5,231 nt of DNA from Bacteroidales bacterium (GTDB lineage: Bacteria; Bacteroidota; Bacteroidia; Bacteroidales; Bacteroidaceae): contig SFCY01000140.1 of NCBI GenBank assembly GCA_004558865.1, forward strand, positions 1 to 5,231, read 5' to 3'. The position numbers and the translations under genes are program-made. Positions within the stretch are counted from its first letter, which is position 1; each line of letters begins with the position of its first letter. The notes under the pieces were generated by a model. The model saw only the letters and a list, made by a program, of their open reading frames with translations, was not told where the DNA came from and did not search any database. This document shows, piece by piece, positions 1 to 5,174 of the stretch.

Positions 1-150
1 AAGACGGGCGACTCGGCGCAGCACGCCCTCGACCAGATCGAAGCCCGCGGCTACGCCACGCCCTACCTCACCGACGGCCGCCGCGTGGTGGAGGTCGGCG
101 TGCGCTTCGACATCGACAAGTTCACCGTGGAAGAATGGAAGACAAAGTAA
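1..150 (+). CDS. C-terminal end of a PD-(D/E)XK nuclease / AAA-ATPase-like protein (partial)
   Basis: The window opens inside this gene; only the last 49 codons are present, ending in TAA at 148-150. The visible segment contains ALDQIEARGYATPYL, then DGRRVVEVGVRFD, and ends in VEEWKTK. This matches, from memory, the C-terminus of the large Bacteroidota family that joins an N-terminal AAA-ATPase-like domain to a C-terminal PD-(D/E)XK nuclease-like domain (the DUF1703 type), where an 'AL.QI..KGYA' helix is followed by a 'G..F' strand and a final 'EW'. The catalytic and ATP-binding parts lie outside the window and cannot be checked. These proteins occur in many copies per genome and their cellular role is not established. 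A hairpin lies 15 bp after the stop. Family assignment is fairly likely; activity is unknown. Confidence 0.7.
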   Translation, partial: KTGDSAQHALDQIEARGYATPYLTDGRRVVEVGVRFDIDKFTVEEWKTK

Positions 151-164
151 AGACCCACCCCCTG

Positions 165-185
165 CCTCTCCCTAAGAGGGAGGGG
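165..185 (+). terminator. Stem-loop just after the upstream gene, no U-tract
   Basis: CCTCTCCCT (165-173) pairs with AGGGAGGGG (177-185) over nine base pairs, one of them a G-T wobble, around the loop AAG. It starts 15 bp after the stop codon at 150. No run of T follows, so it is not a classical intrinsic terminator. It may instead protect the 3' end of the mRNA or be an intergenic palindrome. A second hairpin with the same GGGAGGG core but inverted order lies after the isomerase gene at 3606-3631. Confidence 0.45.
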
Positions 186-281
186 AGAAACAATAGCCCC
201 TACGATGTCCCCCAATGCCGTGCATCCAATGGTTTCATTCATTGAAATGTAGGTCGGTTCTAAAAATTAGGTCGAGTCGTA

Positions 282-380
282 TTCTGCAAGATATCAGCCT
301 CAAAACGTAAGTTGAAGAGGGAGTGTAGCGGGCTACACGACCGATGAGAATTGACGTTTTGAGGCCGATAGCTGACAGAA
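282..380. repeat. Long imperfect inverted repeat with a nested hairpin
   Basis: Two 27-nt arms, 282-308 and 354-380, are complementary at 23 of 27 positions; the inner 12 bp (GCCTCAAAACGT against its complement) are exact. The 45-nt spacer holds its own hairpin, in which GTGTAG (323-328) pairs with CTACAC (333-338) around CGGG. The whole could form a cruciform in DNA or a branched stem-loop in RNA. An open frame of 73 codons runs through it on the reverse strand (456 down to 235), but it looks like a by-product of the repeat: its GLKTSI and YVLRLI stretches are the two arms translated. From memory, similar stretches recur between genes in Prevotella-like genomes, which would fit a small non-autonomous mobile or REP-like repeat. 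That recurrence is unverified. Confidence 0.6.
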
Positions 381-401
381 CCTTTTCGATAAGCCAAATG
401 A

Positions 402-428
402 GCAGAGCCAAGCTTGCTTGGACTCTGC
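402..428. repeat. 11-bp hairpin with a bulged A
   Basis: GCAGAGCCAAG (402-412) pairs with CTTGG (417-421) and CTCTGC (423-428) around the loop CTTG. A422 is the only unpaired base in the stem. It lies 22 bp after the long inverted repeat and probably belongs to the same intergenic repeat block. No T-tract follows, so it is not a normal terminator. The rest of the gap (186-281 and 435-530) shows no gene I can support. Confidence 0.55.
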
Positions 429-553
429 CATGGCGAGAAATGTGGGCACTGGACACAATACGCCCCCCGTTACGTATTCAGTTTATTTGGTTAAAATGCA
501 TTAACACAAAAAGAAAAGGGACACGAAGAACAGCGCGTTTCGGAATTTATTAG

Positions 554-561
554 TAAATTTG
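554..561 (+). promoter_or_regulatory. Promoter -7 element of guaB (TAnnTTTG)
   Basis: TAAATTTG matches exactly the Bacteroidota -7 consensus TAnnTTTG recognised by the primary sigma factor. It ends 28 bp before the guaB start codon, so the leader would be about 20-25 nt. No convincing -33 TTTG is seen at the usual spacing; the closest is TTTC at 538-541, which is too near. No Shine-Dalgarno sequence precedes the ATG at 590; the leader is A/T-rich, as is normal in this phylum. No purine-riboswitch-like structure fits in so short a leader. Confidence 0.65.
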
Positions 562-589
562 CACGCAATAAATTTATAAAGTAGTTCTT

Positions 590-2074
590 ATGTCTTCATT
601 TGTTGCAGATAAAATTGTTATGGACGGCCTTACTTTTGACGACGTCCTCCTTATTCCCGCTTACTCAACCGTGCTGCCGAAAGAGGTGGAGTTGAAAACC
701 CGCTTCACGCGCCACATCCAGCTCAACGTGCCTTTCGTCACGGCGGCCATGGACACCGTGACGGAAGCGTCGATGGCCATTGCCATCGCACGCGAAGGCG
801 GCATCGGCGTCATCCACAAGAACATGACCATTGATGAGCAGGCTCGCCAAGTGGCCATCGTGAAGCGTGCCGAGAACGGAATGATCTACGACCCTGTGAC
901 AATCCAGAAAGGACGCTCGGTGAGGGACGCGCTGAAGATGATGCACGACTACCACATCGGCGGCATCCCCGTGGTGGACGACGACAACCACTTGGTGGGC
1001 ATCGTGACCAACCGCGACCTGCGCTTTGAGCAGCACATGGACAAGCTCATCGACGACGTGATGACCAAGGACAACCTGGTGACCACGACCCAGCAGACCG
1101 ACCTCCACGCTGCTGCGCAAATCCTGCAAGAGAACAAGATAGAAAAACTTCCCGTGGTGGACCGCGACAACCACCTCGTGGGACTCATCACCTACAAGGA
1201 CATCACAAAGGCCAAGGACAAGCCCAAGGCCTGCAAGGACGAGAAGGGCCGCCTGCGCGTGGCGGCCGGCGTGGGCGTGACCGCCGACACGCTGCAGCGC
1301 GCCCAGGCCCTCGTGGAGGCTGGCGTGGACGCCATCGTCATCGACACCGCCCATGGCCACTCGGCCGGCGTGGTGGACAAGCTCCACGAAGTGAAGAACG
1401 CCTTCCCCAACCTTGATGTGGTGGTGGGCAACATCGCCACGGGCGAGGCCGCACGCTATCTCGTTGAGAATGGCGCCGACGCCGTGAAGGTGGGCATCGG
1501 CCCAGGCTCCATCTGCACCACGCGTGTGGTGGCCGGCGTGGGCGTGCCGCAGCTCTCGGCCGTATACGATGTATACAGCGCGCTGAAAGGCACCGACGTT
1601 CCTCTGATCGCCGACGGCGGACTGCGCTATTCGGGCGACATCGTGAAGGCCTTAGCGGCCGGCGGCAGCTGCGTGATGGTAGGCTCGCTCGTGGCCGGAA
1701 CGGAGGAGAGTCCCGGCGACACCATCATCTTCAACGGCCGCAAGTTCAAGGCGTATCGCGGCATGGGCTCCTTGGAGGCCATGGAGCAGAAGAACGGCTC
1801 GCGCGACCGCTACTTCCAAAACGACATCAGCGACGCCAAGAAGCTCGTGCCTGAGGGCATCGCCGGGCGCGTCCCCTACAAGGGCACCGTGCAGGAGGTT
1901 ATCTACCAGCTCACGGGCGGACTGCGCAGCGGCATGGGCTATTGCGGAGCGGCCGACATCGAGAGGCTCCACGACGCCAAGTTCGTGCGCATCACCAACG
2001 CCGGAGTGATGGAGAGCCACCCCCACGACATCACCATCACGAGCGAGGCCCCCAACTACTCGCGCCCCGAATGA
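590..2074 (+). CDS. guaB: Inosine-5'-monophosphate dehydrogenase
   Basis: Oxidises IMP to XMP with NAD+, the first committed and usually rate-limiting step of guanine nucleotide synthesis, in the cytoplasm as a tetramer or octamer. The 494-residue length is normal for bacteria. The N-terminal barrel part carries LTFDDVLLIP (14-23) and TAAMDTVTE (51-59). Two CBS domains follow at about 101-150 and 157-206; they bind adenine or guanine nucleotides and tune activity in this family. The barrel resumes with VAAGVGV (224-230), the NAD-site segment IDTAHGHS (251-258) and the active-site loop GPGSICTTR (304-312) with catalytic Cys309. The phosphate-binding ADGG is at 341-344. In the mobile flap, DRYF (406-409) supplies the catalytic Arg-Tyr pair, and Glu422-Gly423 has the bacterial Glu where mammals have Gln. 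The ATG at 590 fits the promoter and the family N-terminus. All key residues are intact. The isomerase gene starts 104 bp downstream. Confidence 0.98.
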   Translation: MSSFVADKIVMDGLTFDDVLLIPAYSTVLPKEVELKTRFTRHIQLNVPFVTAAMDTVTEASMAIAIAREGGIGVIHKNMTIDEQARQVAIVKRAENGMIYDPVTIQKGRSVRDALKMMHDYHIGGIPVVDDDNHLVGIVTNRDLRFEQHMDKLIDDVMTKDNLVTTTQQTDLHAAAQILQENKIEKLPVVDRDNHLVGLITYKDITKAKDKPKACKDEKGRLRVAAGVGVTADTLQRAQALVEAGVDAIVIDTAHGHSAGVVDKLHEVKNAFPNLDVVVGNIATGEAARYLVENGADAVKVGIGPGSICTTRVVAGVGVPQLSAVYDVYSALKGTDVPLIADGGLRYSGDIVKALAAGGSCVMVGSLVAGTEESPGDTIIFNGRKFKAYRGMGSLEAMEQKNGSRDRYFQNDISDAKKLVPEGIAGRVPYKGTVQEVIYQLTGGLRSGMGYCGAADIERLHDAKFVRITNAGVMESHPHDITITSEAPNYSRPE

Positions 2075-2117
2075 GAATGGATTTTCCCATACACATATAT
2101 TATATATAAGGTAAGGA

Positions 2118-2153
2118 GATGCGTGCAGCCCTGCGCCAAGGACTGCCCGCATC
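2118..2153 (+). other. Stem-loop in the guaB to isomerase spacer
   Basis: GATGCG-T-GCAG (2118-2128) pairs with CTGC-C-CGCATC (2143-2153): ten pairs of eleven with one T-C mismatch, and a 14-nt loop (2129-2142). It ends 25 bp before the preferred isomerase start at 2179 and swallows the alternative ATG at 2119. It could be a weak guaB terminator or attenuating structure (followed by CCTTTC, not a true T-run), or a leader element of the isomerase mRNA. The preceding A/T-rich stretch at 2091-2108 could hold a promoter but has no clear TAnnTTTG box. Confidence 0.5.
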
Positions 2154-2178
2154 CCTTTCAATTCAATTCCAACCACCA

Positions 2179-3600
2179 ATGAAATCGAAATTTATACTTG
2201 CTGCCTTACTTCTGACGGCCACGGCCACAATGGGCCAGACCAACGACCCCGTCATCATGACCATCAATGGACAGGACGTGACGCGCTCGGAATTTGAGTA
2301 TTCCTACAACAAGAACAATACGGAAGGCGTGATCGACAAGAAGAGCGTGAAGGACTACATCCCCCTCTTCGTCGACTACAAGCTGAAGGTGGACGCCGCC
2401 AAGGCCGCCCGCCTCGACACGCTCTCATCCTTCAAGAAGGAGTTCTTGGGCTACCGCGACCAGCAGGTGCGCCCCTCCTTCATCACCGACGCCGACGTGG
2501 AGGCCGAGGCACAGAAAATCTATCGCCAGACACAACACCGCATCGACTCCATGGGCGGACTGGTGAAGCCGGCCCACATACTCTTCATGGCCCGCCAGCG
2601 CGACTCGCAGGAGAAATGGGACGAGGCCCAGCGGCGCGCCGACTCCGTGTACAGCGTGCTGCAAAAGGGCGGCGACTTCGCCAAACTGGCCGAGCAGTAT
2701 TCACAGGACCCCAGTTCGGCCAAGAACGGCGGCGAGCTGGGCTGGCTGCAGAAGGGCGCGCTGGTGAAGGAGTTTGAGGACGTGGCCTTCGCCATGAAGA
2801 AAGGCGAGGTGAGCAAGCCCGTGAAGACTCCCTTCGGCTACCATATCATCAAGGTGCTCGACAAGAGCGCGTTCTTCCCCTACGACTCGTTAAAGAACGA
2901 CATCCACCGCTTCATCGAGCAGCGCGGACTGCGCCAGATGATCATCAACAACAAACTCGACTCCCTGGCCAAGGCCAATCCCGGAACCAAGCCCGAGGAC
3001 TTCGTCGACAAGCGTCTCGCCGAGATGGAGCTGAAGGACCCCAACCTGAAATACCTCGTGCAGGAATACCACGACGGACTGCTGCTCTACGAGATCAGCA
3101 ATCGCAACGTGTGGAACAAGGCCGCCAACGATGAGGCCGGACTTGTGGAGTACTTCAAGAAGCACAAGAAGAACTACAAGTGGGACGCTCCCCGCTTCAA
3201 GGGCATCGCCTACCACGTGAAGAACCAGGCCGACGTGGAGCGCGTGAAGGACGCCGTGAAGAACCTGCCCTTCGACAAGTGGGCAGAGGTGCTGCGCAAG
3301 ACCTTCAACAGCGACTCGGTGCAGATTCGCGTGGAGAAAGGCATCTTCAAGATGGGCGACAACGCCTTGGTGGACCGCGACGTGTTCAAGAAGGACACCA
3401 CGGTGAAGACCAATCCCAAGTATCCCATCGACGCCGTGTACGGCCAGGTGATGAAAGCTCCCAAGGAGATGGACGACGTGCGCGGCCTCGTCGTGGCCGA
3501 CTACCAGGAGCAGCTTGAGAAGGAATGGGTGGACGGCCTGCGCAAGAAGGCCACCATCAAGATCAACGACGACGTGGTGGCCACTGTCAACAAGCACTGA
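2179..3600 (+). CDS. Secreted parvulin-type (PpiC/SurA-like) peptidyl-prolyl cis-trans isomerase
   Basis: Probably a periplasmic folding factor that isomerises prolyl bonds and may chaperone outer-membrane proteins, as SurA does. Starting at 2179, the 473-residue protein begins with a typical signal peptide: MKSK, a hydrophobic run (5-12), then TATATMG with cleavage near residues 19-20. An ATG at 2119 would add 20 residues (MRAALRQGLPASLSI...) in front of the signal and lies inside a hairpin, so I reject it. Residues 25-75 resemble the SurA N-terminal helical segment (INGQDVTRSEFEYSY). One rotamase domain spans about 128-228: AHILF (132-136, His133), GGDFAKLAEQYSQDP (164-178), GGELGWL (184-190) and TPFGYHIIKV (217-226, His222), the family's conserved positions. 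Residues 230-473 are charged, lysine-rich and mainly soluble, without a second recognisable rotamase domain. Bacteroides species also carry such genes beside guaB (from memory). Whether it shares the guaB transcript is open. Confidence 0.92.
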   Translation: MKSKFILAALLLTATATMGQTNDPVIMTINGQDVTRSEFEYSYNKNNTEGVIDKKSVKDYIPLFVDYKLKVDAAKAARLDTLSSFKKEFLGYRDQQVRPSFITDADVEAEAQKIYRQTQHRIDSMGGLVKPAHILFMARQRDSQEKWDEAQRRADSVYSVLQKGGDFAKLAEQYSQDPSSAKNGGELGWLQKGALVKEFEDVAFAMKKGEVSKPVKTPFGYHIIKVLDKSAFFPYDSLKNDIHRFIEQRGLRQMIINNKLDSLAKANPGTKPEDFVDKRLAEMELKDPNLKYLVQEYHDGLLLYEISNRNVWNKAANDEAGLVEYFKKHKKNYKWDAPRFKGIAYHVKNQADVERVKDAVKNLPFDKWAEVLRKTFNSDSVQIRVEKGIFKMGDNALVDRDVFKKDTTVKTNPKYPIDAVYGQVMKAPKEMDDVRGLVVADYQEQLEKEWVDGLRKKATIKINDDVVATVNKH

Positions 3601-3605
3601 CATAA

Positions 3606-3631
3606 GGGGGAGGGAACAAACACCCTCCCCC
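3606..3631 (+). terminator. G/C-rich hairpin directly after the isomerase gene
   Basis: GGGGGAGGG (3606-3614) pairs perfectly with CCCTCCCCC (3623-3631) around an 8-nt loop, AACAAACA. It begins five bases after the stop codon. The stem is strong enough to end or protect a transcript, but it is followed by C/A-rich repeats instead of a T-run, so termination is inferred from position only. Confidence 0.5.
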
Positions 3632-3671
3632 CCTACCCCAACCTACCCCAACCTACCCCAACCTACCCCAA
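3632..3671. repeat. Four exact tandem copies of a 10-bp unit (CCTACCCCAA)
   Basis: CCTACCCCAA is repeated without change at 3632-3641, 3642-3651, 3652-3661 and 3662-3671, then decays into TCTACG. The array abuts the C-rich arm of the preceding hairpin. It is non-coding in any supported frame. The perfect identity suggests recent slippage, so copy number may vary between strains. Its distance of 170 bp from the barrel gene makes a direct promoter-spacing effect unlikely. Confidence 0.85.
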
Positions 3672-3706
3672 TCTACGAAGACAGGGAAAACGAGAACCCA
3701 ATTGCA

Positions 3707-3730
3707 GGGGCCGTGCCTCGTGCCGGCCCT
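3707..3730 (+). other. Small G/C-rich stem-loop in the spacer before the barrel gene
   Basis: GGGCCG (3708-3713) pairs with CGGCCC (3724-3729), plus a G-T pair outside (3707/3730), around a 10-nt loop. A T-run (3750-3754) follows only 20 bp later. An alternative pairing of AGGGG (3706-3710) with CCCCT (3746-3750) would place that T-run at the stem foot, giving a poor intrinsic terminator. Just downstream, TAATGCA occurs twice in tandem (3754-3767). Confidence 0.3.
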
Positions 3731-3796
3731 AAGGAAATGACCCAACCCCTTTTTAATGCATAATGCATAATTGGCCTTCGCCGTTTATGCGGATGA

Positions 3797-3830
3797 TTGA
3801 AAAGCGGTCGAAAACATCTATACCTATAAA
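3797..3830 (+). promoter_or_regulatory. Possible promoter of the barrel gene (weak)
   Basis: TTGAAA at 3797-3802 and TATACC at 3819-3824 are 16 bp apart, and TATAAA follows at 3825-3830. No TAnnTTTG box is present, unlike the guaB and tRNA promoters here. A promoter is expected because the gene stands alone behind two hairpins, but the exact site is a guess. Confidence 0.2.
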
Positions 3831-3841
3831 CGCAAGCAATA

Positions 3842-4529
3842 ATGAAAAAGATATTCTCCTTTTTAATAATGCTCCTGCCGCTGACGGCTTCGGCACAGAA
3901 TGAGAACCGGCGTGTGTCACTCGAACCACGCGTGGGCATGACCATAGCAAAGATGAGCGGATCGGCGCTGAACTTATCCACGACGTGGAAGGCAGGATGC
4001 ACGGGAGGCGTGGAAGTAGAAATTCCACTGTCCGACTACTATTCGCTCACCACGGGTGCGGACATCAGCAATATCGGCACTGGCTTTAAGGAGCAAAAGC
4101 AGACGCAGGCTTCAGTGAAAGAGAAGCTTTCGGTGACCTATGTCACGGTGCCTTTGCAGCTGAAGGCTTATTTTAAAGGGCCCAGGGGCCTGTCGGCTCA
4201 CCTCGGTCTGCAGGCGGGATTCCTCGTCAACGCCAAGGACAAGGCGACGGTGAAGTCGATTCGTACGATGGATCTCGGTGACGGCACGTATCTGTGGGAA
4301 AACTATACGGAGAAGAAGTCGGAGAAGGTGAGCGACAAGTTTCGCAACGTCGTGGCCGGTATCCCCCATGGGGCTGAGCTATGAATATCACCAGGTGATG
4401 ATTGATGCCACCTACACGCTGGAGATACTGCGCCAGGCCGTAAGTCTTGGCACATTCAACAACTGGACTTATTTGACAGCCCGCAACTATCCAATCTGTA
4501 TCACGATAGGATATAAGTTCCGGCTATAA
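3842..4529 (+). pseudogene. PorT-like outer-membrane beta-barrel protein, disrupted by a +1 frameshift
   Basis: The gene encodes a small outer-membrane beta-barrel protein of the PorT/OmpW-like Bacteroidota class; substrate and role are unknown. The ATG at 3842 opens a clear signal peptide (MKKIFSFLIMLLPLTASA, cleavage before Gln19). Mature residues alternate in the amphipathic manner of barrel strands: RVSLEPRVGMTIAKM (24-38), GGVEVEIPLSDYYSLTTGAD (55-74), VTYVTVPLQLKAYF (98-111) and LSAHLGLQAGFLVNA (117-131). As written, the frame stops early at 4382-4384 after 180 residues. After Pro175 the normal sequence resumes one base over, as MGLSYEYHQVMIDATYTLEI and so on to TIGYKFRL with TAA at 4527-4529. 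Dropping one C from the run of five at 4363-4367 gives an intact 228-residue protein with a proper barrel C-terminus. It may be a true mutation, a phase-variable tract or a sequencing error. The lack of other damage favours a recent or artefactual change. Confidence 0.85.
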
Positions 4530-4630
4530 AGTGCAAGGGGAGGACATGCGTGGCCCGAAGGACAATGATCGGCTTCATACAAAAATATCAGAAAAACTCC
4601 CATTGCATGTGCTCTTTTCAAAAAAACATA

Positions 4631-4638
4631 TACCTTTG
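4631..4638 (+). promoter_or_regulatory. Promoter -7 element of the tRNA-Leu gene
   Basis: TACCTTTG matches the Bacteroidota TAnnTTTG consensus and lies 47 bp before the first base of the tRNA, a reasonable distance for a short processed leader. A TTG at 4603-4605 could be part of the -33 element, but the 25-bp spacing is longer than usual. The 4530-4630 stretch between the barrel gene and this box holds nothing else I can support. Confidence 0.6.
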
Positions 4639-4685
4639 CACCACATTTTGTAGACATGTTCCTCAAAAGCAGGTTATCATGCTAC

Positions 4686-4767
4686 GCCTGGATGGCGGAA
4701 TAGGTAGAAGCGCTGGTCTCAAACACCAGTGCCGCAAAGCATCTCGGTTCGAACCCGAGTCCAGGTA
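4686..4767 (+). tRNA. tRNA-Leu (anticodon CAA, reads UUG)
   Basis: A full class II cloverleaf can be drawn. The acceptor stem is GCCTGGA (4686-4692) with TCCAGGT (4760-4766), closed by a G-U pair at 1-72. The D-arm contains GGCGGAATAGGTAGAAGC (4694-4711). The anticodon stem is CTGGT/ACCAG (4713-4717/4725-4729) with loop CTCAAAC and anticodon CAA at 4720-4722. The 13-nt variable arm has TGC/GCA pairing (4730-4742). The T-arm is CTCGG/CCGAG with loop TTCGAAC (4743-4759). The discriminator is A4767, as required for leucine. CCA is not encoded (CCC follows) and must be added enzymatically. In the D-stem, G12 faces A23 (4697/4709) where C is usual. It stands alone with its own promoter and terminator. 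Confidence 0.93.
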
Positions 4768-4781
4768 CCCTTTTACACTAC

Positions 4782-4822
4782 AAATCCCTTGTAAATCAAT
4801 GATTTACAAGGGATTTTTCTTT
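4782..4822 (+). terminator. Intrinsic terminator of the tRNA-Leu gene
   Basis: AAATCCCTTGTAAATC (4782-4797) pairs perfectly over 16 bp with its complement at 4801-4816 around the loop AAT. TTTTTCTTTC runs from 4814. This is a strong rho-independent terminator, 15 bp after the tRNA. In the other direction the stem is followed by only a short T stretch, so it may also weakly end reverse-strand transcripts from 4875. Confidence 0.9.
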
Positions 4823-4874
4823 CTCAGGGTGTTAATAAGGCGTTAATGCCGGACAAGAATCGGAAAACGAAAGG

Positions 4875-5120
4875 CTATTTTTTGGAAACCTGCTGCCACA
4901 GCGTCTTGTCGCTGACAACGATACGGGCAGAGACCTTCAATCCAGGCTGAGAGTTGCGGCCAATAGAACGGATGTGAGTCTTAGCGGTAAAATAATGGTT
5001 TCCGCCTACGACGAGCAGCTTGTCGTTGTGGCTGATGACGGGGCACACGATTGGGGCATTGTCATTGTCCTGCCCTTCTAAGGTGATGCGTGCCGTGCGC
5101 GGCTCATCAAAGTGTATCGG
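4875..5120 (-). pseudogene. 3' remnant of an unrecognised reverse-strand gene
   Basis: On the reverse strand an open frame of 81 codons runs from 5120 to 4878 and ends with TAG at 4875-4877. It reads like real protein: near its start DEPRTARITLEGQDNDNAPI, then KLLVVGGNHYFTAKTHIRSI, ending GLKVSARIVVSDKTLWQQV-SKK. Composition is balanced and the strand-like segments suggest a beta-rich fold. There is no start codon before an in-frame TAG at 5121-5123, and the sequence beyond it (VG, TDKK and an A-run when read back) no longer resembles the gene. I therefore take it as a C-terminal fragment whose 5' part was lost or replaced somewhere between 5121 and about 5155. I do not recognise the family and assign no function. 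A non-coding interpretation is possible but less likely. Confidence 0.5.
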
Positions 5121-5174
5121 CTATCCAACATCTGTGTCTTTTTTTAAATATGGTTGACACCTCAAAAAGAAAAG

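Noticed and set aside
235..456. 73-codon reverse-strand frame upstream of guaB
   Set aside because: It runs through the long inverted repeat, and two of its peptide stretches are simply the two repeat arms. No promoter or start context supports it.
344..553. 69-codon forward frame ending inside the guaB promoter
   Set aside because: It overlaps the inverted-repeat arm, the 402-428 hairpin and the start of the -7 box region; its composition is not protein-like.
151..589. Purine or other riboswitch controlling guaB
   Set aside because: The best promoter (554-561) leaves a leader of only about 20-25 nt, and the upstream stem-loops do not match a purine aptamer I know.
665..1387. 240-codon reverse-strand frame inside guaB, very rich in His and Val
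   Set aside because: It is a shadow of guaB caused by its GC-rich third positions; guaB is complete and conserved.
2890..3603. 237-codon reverse-strand frame inside the isomerase gene
   Set aside because: It is a shadow with repetitive Val/Leu/His composition, fully covered by a convincing secreted isomerase.
3632..3671. CRISPR array
   Set aside because: The 10-bp units are directly adjacent, with no spacers and no cas genes nearby.
3754..3767. TAATGCA direct repeat with TGCATAATGCA palindrome as an operator
   Set aside because: Only two short A/T-rich copies, with no defined promoter beside them; such A/T-rich repeats are common between Bacteroidales genes.
4363..4369. Programmed ribosomal frameshift in the barrel gene
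   Set aside because: CCCCCAT is not a known slippery site, no stimulatory structure is evident, and a one-base error or mutation in a homopolymer is the simpler explanation.
4550..4846. 98-codon forward frame across the tRNA gene and terminator
   Set aside because: It includes the tRNA promoter, the tRNA and both terminator arms, so it is not a gene.
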